NCBI GenBank assembly: GCA_947631915.1
Contig: CANRNC010000003.1
Coordinates: 59,245 to 123,244 of the forward strand
Direction: 5' to 3'
Source: an uncultured Clostridia bacterium
Lineage (GTDB): Bacteria; Bacillota; Clostridia; TANB77; CAG-508
DNA length: 64,000 bases
In this document: positions 44,401 to 53,664 of the stretch, piece after piece
Layout of the letters: each line of letters starts with the position of its first letter
Position numbering within the stretch: the first letter of the stretch is position 1
The notes under the pieces: generated by a model
The model's database searches: none
Told to the model about the DNA's origin: nothing
Seen by the model: only the letters and a program-made list of their open reading frames with translations
Program-made: the position numbers and the translations under genes

Positions 44401-46408
44401 CTTCTTAACAGTAGGAAGTAGAGTAGAATGTAAAATAGAAGACTATATTAACAGAGAAGATTTTTCTTCTGATGAAGAATATGAAAAAGAAATAGAAGAA
44501 TCAAAAATACGTGAATTAGTAGAAGCTTTAAATTCAACAACAGTAAATGTAATTGCAAAAGCAACAACATACGATAATGAAGAACCAGTAGAATTTACAT
44601 CAAACGAAATATCAAACGAAAAAGTTAAAGCATATTTTGATTTAAAGCTAGAACAACAAGAAATAAGTCAAATAGAAGAAGGAAAAACAATACAATATCA
44701 TTTATATGTAAATAAAGTAGGAGTGGATACTGTTAAAAATCTAGAAATAACATGCTCAATACCAGCTGGTTTAACATATACTTCTAGTACATATAATGAA
44801 GATGCAGTAACAGAGAATGTAAACGGTTCAACGATAAAATGGAACATAAATGAGCTTACAGAAAGTGAACTAATTATATTAACATTTACAATAGATACAG
44901 TTAATGAAGATAAGACTATTTCATTAAAAGCACAAGGAACATGTGATGACTATGAAGGTACAATTGAAAGTAATACAGAAAGTTTTACAGTAGGAACACC
45001 TAAAATAGAAATTTCACATTCAAGTAATAATAATACTGGTTACTTAACAGAAGGAGACGAAATAGTATACACACTTACAGTAACAAATAAAAGCATGGCA
45101 GAAGCATATGAAGTAAATGTTACAGACTATTTATCAGAAGGTTTAAGATTTAAATCATTAAAATATACAATAGGTGAAGAAACAAAAACATATGAAATAT
45201 CAGGAACAACAACCACTTTCGCAAAAGATATGCCAGGAAATAGTACATTAACAATAGAATTAACAGCAACTGCAGATAGATTAGATGAAGATGAAACAGA
45301 AAAAACAGTTTCAAACAGATTCGAAGTTCAGGCAAAGAAAGTAGATAAAATTTCAAGTTCTACTATAGAACATAAAGTTATGAAAAAACAATATACAATA
45401 GATGATAATGACCAAGTAGTAGAAACAAGCTCAATTTCAGGTTTAGCATGGTTAGACGAAAATTTAAATGGAATAAGAGAATTAACAGAACCACTTATAG
45501 CACAAATACCAGTAATATTAATAGATGAAAATGGAAACACAGTAACTTCAGGAATTACAGATGAAAATGGTACATACATCTTTAATAATGTACCAACAGG
45601 AAACTACATAGTAGTATTCCTATATGATATGACAAACTACGATATAACCACTTATGGTGTAGGAGAAAGTACAGAAAATAATGATGCGGTAACAATGGAA
45701 CTAAACATAGATGGTGTAGCTACACCATGTGGTGCAACAAATGTAATACACGTAACATCAAATTTATATAATGTAGATATTGGTTTAGTATTAAGTCCTA
45801 AATTCGACTTGAGTTTAACCAAAACAGTATCAAAAATATCAGTACAAGCACAAAATGGTACAACAACAAATACTTACAATAATTCTAAATTGGAAAAAGT
45901 AGAACTTCCATCAAAATATTTAGAAGGTGCGACAGTTATAGTAGAATATGCAATAACAGTTACAAATAATGGTGCAATTCCAGGATACGCAACTAGAATT
46001 GTAGATTACCTATCAAGCACAGACTTAAAATTCAACTCAGAGACAAACAAAGACTGGTATTTAGGAACAGATGGAAACATATATAACTCAACTTTAAAAG
46101 ATACATTAATACAACCAGGAGAAAGCGAAACTTTAAAATTAGTACTAACAAAACAAGTAACAGAGAGAAATACAGGATTAACTAATAATACAGCAGAAAT
46201 ATATGAAGCATATAATGATGAAGGATTAGAAGATTATAATTCTACTCCAGCAAACAAAGCACAAAATGAAAATGATTTAGGACAGGCAGACATAATAATA
46301 GGTCCTAAAACAGGTGTATTCTTATATATAGGATATACATTAATACTTTTAAGTATTATGACAGTAGCAATATATATAATAAATAAAAAAGTAATAAGGA
46401 AAATGTAA
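41435..46408 (+). CDS. Large DUF11/SdrD-B-repeat cell-surface protein
   Basis: 1,657 residues, secreted. Signal peptide at 1-30 (LLAVMLIITLTLADFIFLAV). The first 890 residues are Asn/Thr/Glu-rich beta domains of unknown family. DUF11-like repeats start near 900 (EGQIIGYTIKVTNIGTSPAT), 1069 and 1190 (EGDEIVYTLTVTNKSMAEAY). An SdrD-B/Cna-B-like domain lies at about 1333-1430 (ISGLAWLDENLNGIRELTEP). A last DUF11 repeat (1458-1610) is followed by GPKTG (1623), a membrane helix and tail KKVIRKM. This is a plausible sortase-type sorting signal with Gly in place of the Leu of LPxTG. Start 41435 follows GGGAGG; a longer frame back to 41315 runs through the promoter. The next gene begins 18 bases on. 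Confidence 0.92.
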   Translation: MNTKILRKLLAVMLIITLTLADFIFLAVYAVDVDYEKQETNINKTDVSFDAYFVSEEGVKTHQKVTEMNNSELKLFLSVSVTKGYLKDAVISIANANFKLVEGQELPNGVEEIDVANSTIRLNQISKGETKEIELQIEVVKDERFNLSNFSKETEVKLTGTFVNNNGKEIVAEKSIIVNLALSENAETNLTAKIAKYVVFEEAGQQKALLQISISSNVVNNLLPVKYTLINMTAPTLFGKEPESVNVTSSGTKATNGDDGTTFSEENYRYVDGIVTIGAINNANENNEVSWVKNSSDEYIVNLVYTLEDNAEESIDRPEDETEENQESDVDTTEEDMNKIQLSIKSELSLYNNEEKKVQNEINGELKLPEATQSVVSYEIQSIENEIAKGYMLVANAGNTSYKQEIRINIGYNHTVNNIEIDPKNEIYSDVENNLYTATTYYKAITINRDNLIKILGENGSVNIIADGITVATLNKDVTSYEFAQEISNVIITTSNPEQNGILRIETEKYIKPLEYDAKIINNINKLTTSIVGKEKLIEQEASTEITLTQPTLQISSSIKSDKLSTVVENKNVEMRVALQTNNTTNRLFKNPVVEIELPSYIEEIKVKTINVLYNDEIKAKTGDIVTNAEGNKVIRIALEGEQTKFNDVLSVEGTTLIIGADITVDKTAPSITQKMNVKVINNNEEIVETSSNVSYMAPTGIITLNAISGYNEKQEEITSMSGEKEIGKLEVAGKSRIATETITVINNYDYTCGNMIILGRTPAEGNKSPLTQSELGSTFTAKMVSGIKAVEGISNEEMTVYYSENQNASNDLNNSENGWTTDLSSLADAKSYLVIINKTMEKGNKVVLNYNIEIPEGLSREESTYGIYQVSYTNLDGALKGTIETTQSPIVGVSTGSGPELKVELSADVQNGAPVKEGQIIGYTIKVTNIGTSPATNITVKADVPNGSYYTAYEEDSTNHEYIQHPEIKQHTDIIESLAVGESKETKFFLTVGSRVECKIEDYINREDFSSDEEYEKEIEESKIRELVEALNSTTVNVIAKATTYDNEEPVEFTSNEISNEKVKAYFDLKLEQQEISQIEEGKTIQYHLYVNKVGVDTVKNLEITCSIPAGLTYTSSTYNEDAVTENVNGSTIKWNINELTESELIILTFTIDTVNEDKTISLKAQGTCDDYEGTIESNTESFTVGTPKIEISHSSNNNTGYLTEGDEIVYTLTVTNKSMAEAYEVNVTDYLSEGLRFKSLKYTIGEETKTYEISGTTTTFAKDMPGNSTLTIELTATADRLDEDETEKTVSNRFEVQAKKVDKISSSTIEHKVMKKQYTIDDNDQVVETSSISGLAWLDENLNGIRELTEPLIAQIPVILIDENGNTVTSGITDENGTYIFNNVPTGNYIVVFLYDMTNYDITTYGVGESTENNDAVTMELNIDGVATPCGATNVIHVTSNLYNVDIGLVLSPKFDLSLTKTVSKISVQAQNGTTTNTYNNSKLEKVELPSKYLEGATVIVEYAITVTNNGAIPGYATRIVDYLSSTDLKFNSETNKDWYLGTDGNIYNSTLKDTLIQPGESETLKLVLTKQVTERNTGLTNNTAEIYEAYNDEGLEDYNSTPANKAQNENDLGQADIIIGPKTGVFLYIGYTLILLSIMTVAIYIINKKVIRKM

Positions 46409-46425
46409 GGAAAGGAGGTAGAAAA

Positions 46426-49400
46426 ATGAAAAATAAATTAAACAAAATTATATTTATAATAATATTTTCAGCATTATGCTTATTAATATCAAGTAGTGCT
46501 ACAAAAGCTACAATCAGCATGAATGGTACAACATTTTATACTAGATCTGATATAGCATGGAGAGGACATTATATAAGTGTTAGTGGAGATTGGTATTATT
46601 GTAGAAACCATGGTTATAGTTTAACTGGATATTTACCTAGTAATGACAGTACATTAAGTTGGGGAAGTTCATGGTCAGAGGCTTACAGAAGTGAAGAAGT
46701 TGCAGAAGAGTGGGCTATTAAAAATGTTGTTCATAGGGCAGAAGAACATGGTTGGAGTTTTAACAGTAATACCGCAAGACTATCTAATTATTTGAGAGCT
46801 TTAACACTTGAAAAAGGTCCATGGCAAGAAGTTACTACGACAGAGGAGAGAGCGTTATATGCTTTTTCATGTGGTTATAGTGATAATACTACACCTCCTA
46901 ATGCACATTCTCTTTATCCAGAAAATAACCCAGAACCATATATACTTTATGGAAATCCATCAGAAATAGTACAAAAATCAGTCTGGGATTATATGTCTCG
47001 TCACCCTGAAGCTCAGTTCCAAGGTGAGGATGGATGTAGATCAGATGGATCAACTGAAATAAATTTAGCAGCAATATGGTATACTAATGTATGGTTACCT
47101 AGTAATAAAGTAAATGTAATGAGCAATGATAAAGCAGCAGTAGCAAAAGTAAGTGGTTCTAATTACATTGTTGGACCATTTGCAATAGCATATAACGAAG
47201 CAACGATTGGTAGAGTTGTATTTAGTGAACAAATTGGTCATAAGATAACAGACCAAAATGGAACTCCAATTGCAGGAGCACAAGTAACAGATGCAAATGG
47301 AGTACCAATGGCAGAAATTCCTAATGGACAAAACTTTTATATAAAATTTCCATATAGTGAAACAATGACAGAACTAAATGTAGACATAGATATAAAATCA
47401 ATAAAAGATGTTTATGCTAGAAAGCAAGACATAAAATCAACGGCACACAATTTTAGGTATAAAATTGATGTAGAGATATCAGGAACAGACAGATGGAAGC
47501 ACAGTAGTAACTGTATTGTGTCTCCGGGTGCATATTCAAATGACGACTATTTTTGTCCATTTTGCGATAAAACACACGTTACATGGTATAGGGCTAAAGC
47601 TACAGGACATTCCGAATATGTTGGAAAAGCATCACAAAAATATCAGAATATGATAAAAATTGACGGAAGTATAATATATGAATATCCACATATACATCTA
47701 TCAACACCATTAGGTCCAGACAAGCCAGAACCAGAACCAGGCCCAGGTCCAAACCCTCCAGATGAGGAACATCCACCTATTGTGGAAATGGAAGTTGCAG
47801 GATATGTATGGGAAGATGGAGAACAAGGAAAAAGTCAATCAATTGATGGAAAACTTGGAGGAAATGATAAAAGATTAGACGGAATAGAAGTAAGATTATA
47901 CAAATCAGACGGAACACTAGCAGAAGTACATGGTGAGAATGGTAAAAACAAAACAAATCCTACAATAACAGATGCAAATGGTTATTATTCATTTAAAGGT
48001 GTAAACCCTATATATAAATATTATGTAGTATTTACATATGATGGAATGTTATATACAAACACTTATGGGGCAGGAGTTCCAGAATATAACACACAAGCCT
48101 GGGATAATTCATCAAAAGGTTCAGAATTGGTAAGTGAGAGAGATGCACTTAATACAAAATTTGTAACAATAAGTTCATACCCAGCCTCATATAGAACATC
48201 AGCAATATTCGGTGGAGGATATTTAACAAATGGATATAACAAAATATTTGATGTAAATGATAGTAGAATTACAACTTATAAAAATAGAGTAAAAGAACAA
48301 TTAAGAAGTTATTTAAGTTCACATGACAGAATAAACGGAGATTCAGATTATATAAGTAACATATATAATCCAATAATTAATAGTTCATCAGATCAAACTG
48401 AAGCAAAACAAGTATTACAATACTTATGGGACTCTAGAATAAATGCATATGCAGGAAATGAATCAGAACAAGATGGTAAAACAACTAGAGCAGGCGGAAA
48501 ATATTATCCAGTATATGATAAATTTGCATTAGTAGATAATAATGGAAACAGAGTAACAGCCACAAATTCAACAGCAACATTTGATGGTTACAGAATAATA
48601 TATAATGGACAACTACATATTAATTTAGGAGTTATAAGAAGACCTACTACGGATTTACAACTAGATGAAGACTTATATAAAACAGTAGTATCAATAAACG
48701 GTCAAGACGAAACATATGAATATGGTACATTCTCAAGTAAAGGAGTTAAAGTAAATTCAGCAGATGCAATGCTTACACAAAACGTTGCAACAGATGATTA
48801 TGATTATAAAGTTCATAATCAAACATTATCATCAGAATTAAGCGGAACTGCAGCGTATCCAAAAGACTATGCACCAATACAAATGTATATAACATACAGA
48901 ATTAATATTACAAACAACTCATCTATTCCAACAGGAGTAAATGAAGTAGCAACATATATAGACTCAAGATATTTCTCATATAGCGACTCATACACTACTA
49001 CTGGAGGAATGAACATAAAAGGAATAGAAGGAACATACTTATATCCTGATTCAGACACATCATATGCAGAAAGAAACTTAACTGACTATAATTCAAATAG
49101 TTTTGGGTTAAAAGTAAACACAAACAGTAGATACGGTACAGGTTCAGAAACAGGAAAATTCATGGGAACTGACTTATATATAACATTTGACAATGACGTT
49201 ATACTAGAACAAAATCAAATGATAGCACTTTATATAACCTATAGATTAGGTGAAAACTCAACAAAAGATGCAAAATTCAATTGTACACATAATAGCCCTC
49301 AACCAGGAGGAGGAAACCATGCTTATGCATTATTACAAGACCTATTTAGAAACACAGATAATAAGAAAGTTTATGTATATACAAGAGCAGAAATAAATGC

Positions 49401-51300
49401 TTATTCAACATTCTTCAAGAAAAATGAAGATCCTTCAGGAACACAATCTAAATATGGTTCATACTATAGATACTCAACAGACTTAAGAAGAGGCTATGCA
49501 TATAGAGCCGCAGGTCTATTCGATGCATTATCAGTACCAGGAAACCTAGACCAAGGACAAGTAGATAGATATGACCAGAACAAAGAGAAATCAGAAGACG
49601 ACTGGGATAAAGCATCAACATTCGTAATAATGGACGCAGGAATAAGAAACATAAAAGGAAGTGTTTGGGAAACAGTAGGTCAACAAGCACACTACTGGAC
49701 AGAAACTTCAGAATATCCAAAATTCAACAGTAATTATGGAGCACAAGACATAACAGTAGAACTTGTAGAAATAAAGAATGGAACAGAATATGTAAGAGCA
49801 AGAACGACAACAGACAATAATGGTGCATATGAATTTAAAGAATATATACCAGGATTATATACAATAAGATTCTTATATGGCGATAGTGCAGAATATGATA
49901 CACAACAATACAGTAGATATACAACATATACTCTAAATGAAGTAGTTCATAAATCACCATATAACGGACAATTCTATCAATCAGCTAAAGCAAATCCAAA
50001 GACCAACGATAATCAATACTGGTATGCAGTAGAAGAAGGAGACAGATATTCAGATGCATATGATGAAGCAACAATTAGAAAAGCAGTTAACGACTCTTTA
50101 CCAACATATATATATAGTGATGAAGTAAGATTAATGAAACATCCTACAGATTATATGGTATATGCATACACATCATTACTAGACCTAGAAGTAGAAAAAG
50201 CTGTAACAAATACAACAGCACAAAAACCAGGATACACAATAACAAACGTTGACTTTGCATTAACACCAAGAACAGAAACAAAACTATCAATAAACAAAGA
50301 AGTAACACACTTAAAATTAATACTACAAAATGGAACAGTACAATTTGATGCAGATACATCAACAATCAGAGAACAAGGAGTTCCATCAGTAGTACAAGCA
50401 GCACAAGGAAATGATATAACAATATCAATGAGTAGTGAATTAGTAAATGGAGCAACACTAGAAATAACATATACAATAACAGTTACTAACGAAAGTTTAG
50501 AAGATACAGTAACATACTATAAAGACTCAACTGGAAACATACTAGCATTAGGATTCTACAAAGAAGATCCAACAAAGATAACATACTTCGAAGAAGGATC
50601 AATGAGAACTTATAACAACAATGGTGGATTCCAAAGAAACACAGACACCAAGTGGGTAAGCAAGACAGTATCAGGAACTACTGCAATGAAAGCATATGAT
50701 GCAAACAAGACAGAAAGAATAGAAACAACAACAAGCCCAACAGTAATAGCAGACTTTATATCAAACAACTTAACATTCAGTAAGACAAGTTACACAGGCT
50801 CACCAATAAATGACACTTGGGACTTATACACAGGAGAAAAACGAGACATGGAATATAAATACTATAGACAAGATCAAACAGATACAGAATTAGCATTAAA
50901 ACCACAAGATGTACTAGAAATGACAGAAGAATCACAAGACGTATATGATAGCAACGTAATAGTATTCGCAAACGAGAGAAACCCATTAGTAACGACACCA
51001 TTAAAACATGGAGAATCAGTAACAGACAACATCATATTATCAAAAGTAATATCAGTAAACGACGATTCTACAGATACAAAATCATATATAAACAAATTAA
51101 GAATACTAAGTATAAACAATACTGTAAGTAAACAACAAGATTTAGGAGATACACCAGTAACAGACACATCAGAGCATGTAGTAATATCAGATCCAACAGG
51201 AATTGGAAACACATATTTAGGAATTCTATTAGCACTAGTAGTAACAGCAATAATAGGAACAGGAATAGTATTTATAAAGAAATACGCAATAAAAAAATAA
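46426..51300 (+). CDS. Large surface protein with possible thioester domain and SdrD-B domains
   Basis: 1,624 residues, secreted. Signal peptide at 1-28 (IIFIIIFSALCLLISSSATKA). The N-terminal domain (30-260) has WYYCRNHGYSL (Cys59) and EIVQKSVWDYM (Gln183), the two motifs of Cys-Gln thioester adhesin domains in Gram-positive pili (inference). A CPFCDKTH pair follows at about 375. Then come a Pro-rich hinge (PEPEPGPGPNPPDEEHPP), an SdrD-B domain at about 456 (VAGYVWEDGEQGKSQSIDGK), long beta regions, a second at 1075 (IKGSVWETVGQQAHYWTE), and DUF11-like parts. The end is DPTGIG, a helix and KKYAIKK, without a clear LPxTG. Strong RBS GAAAGGAGG; co-transcribed with the preceding gene. Confidence 0.9.
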   Translation: MKNKLNKIIFIIIFSALCLLISSSATKATISMNGTTFYTRSDIAWRGHYISVSGDWYYCRNHGYSLTGYLPSNDSTLSWGSSWSEAYRSEEVAEEWAIKNVVHRAEEHGWSFNSNTARLSNYLRALTLEKGPWQEVTTTEERALYAFSCGYSDNTTPPNAHSLYPENNPEPYILYGNPSEIVQKSVWDYMSRHPEAQFQGEDGCRSDGSTEINLAAIWYTNVWLPSNKVNVMSNDKAAVAKVSGSNYIVGPFAIAYNEATIGRVVFSEQIGHKITDQNGTPIAGAQVTDANGVPMAEIPNGQNFYIKFPYSETMTELNVDIDIKSIKDVYARKQDIKSTAHNFRYKIDVEISGTDRWKHSSNCIVSPGAYSNDDYFCPFCDKTHVTWYRAKATGHSEYVGKASQKYQNMIKIDGSIIYEYPHIHLSTPLGPDKPEPEPGPGPNPPDEEHPPIVEMEVAGYVWEDGEQGKSQSIDGKLGGNDKRLDGIEVRLYKSDGTLAEVHGENGKNKTNPTITDANGYYSFKGVNPIYKYYVVFTYDGMLYTNTYGAGVPEYNTQAWDNSSKGSELVSERDALNTKFVTISSYPASYRTSAIFGGGYLTNGYNKIFDVNDSRITTYKNRVKEQLRSYLSSHDRINGDSDYISNIYNPIINSSSDQTEAKQVLQYLWDSRINAYAGNESEQDGKTTRAGGKYYPVYDKFALVDNNGNRVTATNSTATFDGYRIIYNGQLHINLGVIRRPTTDLQLDEDLYKTVVSINGQDETYEYGTFSSKGVKVNSADAMLTQNVATDDYDYKVHNQTLSSELSGTAAYPKDYAPIQMYITYRINITNNSSIPTGVNEVATYIDSRYFSYSDSYTTTGGMNIKGIEGTYLYPDSDTSYAERNLTDYNSNSFGLKVNTNSRYGTGSETGKFMGTDLYITFDNDVILEQNQMIALYITYRLGENSTKDAKFNCTHNSPQPGGGNHAYALLQDLFRNTDNKKVYVYTRAEINAYSTFFKKNEDPSGTQSKYGSYYRYSTDLRRGYAYRAAGLFDALSVPGNLDQGQVDRYDQNKEKSEDDWDKASTFVIMDAGIRNIKGSVWETVGQQAHYWTETSEYPKFNSNYGAQDITVELVEIKNGTEYVRARTTTDNNGAYEFKEYIPGLYTIRFLYGDSAEYDTQQYSRYTTYTLNEVVHKSPYNGQFYQSAKANPKTNDNQYWYAVEEGDRYSDAYDEATIRKAVNDSLPTYIYSDEVRLMKHPTDYMVYAYTSLLDLEVEKAVTNTTAQKPGYTITNVDFALTPRTETKLSINKEVTHLKLILQNGTVQFDADTSTIREQGVPSVVQAAQGNDITISMSSELVNGATLEITYTITVTNESLEDTVTYYKDSTGNILALGFYKEDPTKITYFEEGSMRTYNNNGGFQRNTDTKWVSKTVSGTTAMKAYDANKTERIETTTSPTVIADFISNNLTFSKTSYTGSPINDTWDLYTGEKRDMEYKYYRQDQTDTELALKPQDVLEMTEESQDVYDSNVIVFANERNPLVTTPLKHGESVTDNIILSKVISVNDDSTDTKSYINKLRILSINNTVSKQQDLGDTPVTDTSEHVVISDPTGIGNTYLGILLALVVTAIIGTGIVFIKKYAIKK

Positions 51301-51308
51301 AAAATAGA

Positions 51309-51340
51309 GACACATGAAAATGTGTCCCTCAAATTTTTCA
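51309..51340 (+). terminator. Weak terminator of the surface-protein operon
   Basis: Stem GACACAT-GAAA-ATGTGTC, then CCTCAAATTTTT. Confidence 0.55.
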
Positions 51341-51350
51341 TAAAATCAAA

Positions 51351-51378
51351 CTGTAAGGGCACGGTGTACCGTGCCCTT
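51351..51378 (+). repeat. Palindromic repeat, CGG-TGTACC-arm variant
   Basis: CTGTAAGGGCACGGTGTACC then GTGCCCTT; arms AAGGGCACGGT / ACCGTGCCCTT. The same arms occur at 24045. Confidence 0.8.
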
Positions 51379-51426
51379 ATACAAACGCAATAATCAATAT
51401 ATCACATTATAAATAAAGATATATCC

Positions 51427-51691
51427 TGTAGGGGCACATTGCATGTGCCCCAAAAACGAACCCAAAATATAGAGCAAAAGCGAATATACACAAAGAATAT
51501 ACATGTTAAAGAAATAAAGAAATAATATCACATAAAATAATTAAACTGTAGGGGCACATTGCATGTGCCCCAAAAACGAACCCAAAATATAGAGCAAAAG
51601 CGAATATACACAAAGAATATACATGTAAAAACAATAAAGAAATAATGTCAACATAAAATAACTAAATTGTAGGGGCACATTGCATGTGCCC
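51427..51691 (+). repeat. Tandem array of a ~120-base unit carrying the palindromic repeat
   Basis: Three copies of GGGGCACATTGCATGTGCCC, each preceded by TGTA, start at 51427, 51547 and 51668. The DNA between copies 1 and 2 and between 2 and 3 is nearly identical (AAAAACGAACCCAAAATATA shared, with differences mostly in the last third). So a 120-base unit was duplicated in tandem, with a third partial copy. This is the clearest representative of the family; members also lie at 20225, 30461, 34058, 35903, 35956, 40901, 41143, 51351, 54548 and 54697. Confidence 0.92.
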
Positions 51692-53603
51692 AGAAAATAA
51701 ATAATTATATTAAAATAAAAAAATCAAAAAAATAAAAATACAAAAAATAGAAATAAATAAAAAAATAAACAAAAAATAATATTTAATTAAATAAATAAAT
51801 TTAAATAATCAATAAAAAAATCAAAAAAAGAATGATGTCAAAAAAACAAACAAATAAAAATATAATTATCAGGTAGTCAAAAAAACAAAACAATAAAAAA
51901 TACAAATAATTTTTTGAAAAATAATAAAAAAATAAAAATAAATTAAATAAATTTTTATTAATTTTTAAATAATAAAAAAATAATTAAAAAATATTTTAAT
52001 AATTATTGACTAATAAAAAAATAATTGGTAAAATAATAATAAATAAAAATAAATTAAATAATAAAAAAATAATTAATTAAAAATAATTTAAAAAAATAAA
52101 AAATAATAAAAAAATACCAAAAAAATACAAAAAATAAATAAAAATTAAAATATTAGGTTTTAAGACGTCCGTATTTTGAAACATAAAATTACACAAAAAC
52201 AAATTAAAAAAGCCTTAAAATCGAAAATATAAAAGCCAATTTTTCAAGGTAAAAAATACAAAAATTAGAAAAAAAGACCATAAAAATAATTCATAATCGT
52301 AATAGAATTTTAAAATCAAAAATACTATTAAAAAATGCAAAAATAAAAAAAATAGAGGCCAAAAAATGTGATAAATACAGCAAAAGAAATAAATTACAAA
52401 TTTTACGATATAATATGTATAAAATAACTATATAAAATTGCAAAGAAACCTCAAAAAGGCAAAAAAATCAACATAAAACACCAAAAAATCACGTAAAACA
52501 ACAAAGAAACATGCATAAAAATGAATACTTTCAAAAAAGTGCGTTTTTCGTCAAAACTTAAAAATGTTTTTTTCATTTTTTCAAGAACGGGAAAACAATG
52601 AAAACAAGGACTTTCAGAGGAAAAATACATGATCTTATAACTAATACATTTAGATGAGTTAAAAATGCTATACAAGGCATTTTTTAACTTGTCATAATAC
52701 TCCAAAGTGTAAACTAAAAACCTAAAAACACCCAAAATAAAGTAAAACCAACGCAAAACTAACCCCAATATAATACAGAAACAATAAAATTTATAAAAAA
52801 ACTAGTAGGGTTAATATAAAAAAACAATGATAAAATGCTCTATACATAAATTGATAAAATTTGTATATATAAATATAGAAAATTACGACAATTATGATTT
52901 TTAAACCATATAAAGCTTATAAAAAATAACAGAACATCACATATGTGTTTGCAAATAAAAACGGCTTAAAACCTAATATTTTAGGCTCGATTTCGAGGGC
53001 AAAAATATAATATAAAAGACTATAAAAATGTTTAAATTAACTAATATAAAAAACAAAAACAAAAAGAAAAAAGGAAGTCTAAAAAAATCAAAGAAATCCG
53101 TTAAAAAAGCTCAAAATTTGTAAAAATAAAAAATTTAGATCAATCATGATATAATATGTATATAATAACACTATAACACCATTTAAACACTACAAAAAGG
53201 CAAAAATAAAATTCGCAGAATCAAATTACTAACTTAAAAGAGCAAAAAATTGGATGAATTTATAGTTAAAATCAATAGAATTCAATTTATAAAAAATAAA
53301 AAACTCTATTTTTCAAAATCAAAAAACTATAAAAACATGATAAAACAACGATTTCGACAAAAAATAGCATTATCTAATTTTTTTACTTCAAAATGAAGGT
53401 TTTAGAGTTTGAAAATAGGGGAAATGGTAATCATAATATGCAAAAATGTAAACTAAAACAACAGAAACAGCACAAAAAAGCGAAAAACAACAAAAGAATT
53501 TAAGAATCAAATCTTCAATTCGAGTAAAAAAACACGAAAAAAACATGAAAATACTGCTTATGAGGCATACAAAATATGTTAAAAAATTTAATGAAATTTT
53601 CTA
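51692..53603. other. A-rich non-coding region with degenerate repeats
   Basis: About 1.9 kb without a credible gene. 51700-52150 is nearly pure A/T with strong A excess on the plus strand. A box like GATAWAATWTGTATAWAWAA recurs at 52407, 52853, 53148 and 53625, the last being the promoter of the Phd-like gene. Two of the copies (52407 and 53148) are each preceded, about 130 bases earlier, by AGACYATAAAAAT and followed by an ACAAAAAGGCAAAAA-like stretch, indicating a decayed duplicated segment of at least 230 bases. One 105-codon minus-strand frame at 52451-52768 has no RBS and low-complexity Phe/Leu composition. Confidence 0.6.
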
Positions 53604-53632
53604 TTGATTTTATATCGATGTTTTGATAAAAT
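53604..53632 (+). promoter_or_regulatory. Promoter of the Phd-like gene
   Basis: TTGATT, 17 bases, TAAAAT, 33 bases before ATG 53665. Confidence 0.7.
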
Positions 53633-53664
53633 ATGTATATAATTTTAGTAGGAGGAAAATGAAA

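Noticed and set aside
51427..51691. CRISPR-like array
   Set aside because: Only two to three copies, the spacers are near identical, and the repeats belong to a family found singly elsewhere; no cas genes.
52451..52768. 105-residue minus-strand protein
   Set aside because: No RBS or promoter, Phe/Leu-rich composition typical of the complement of A-rich DNA.
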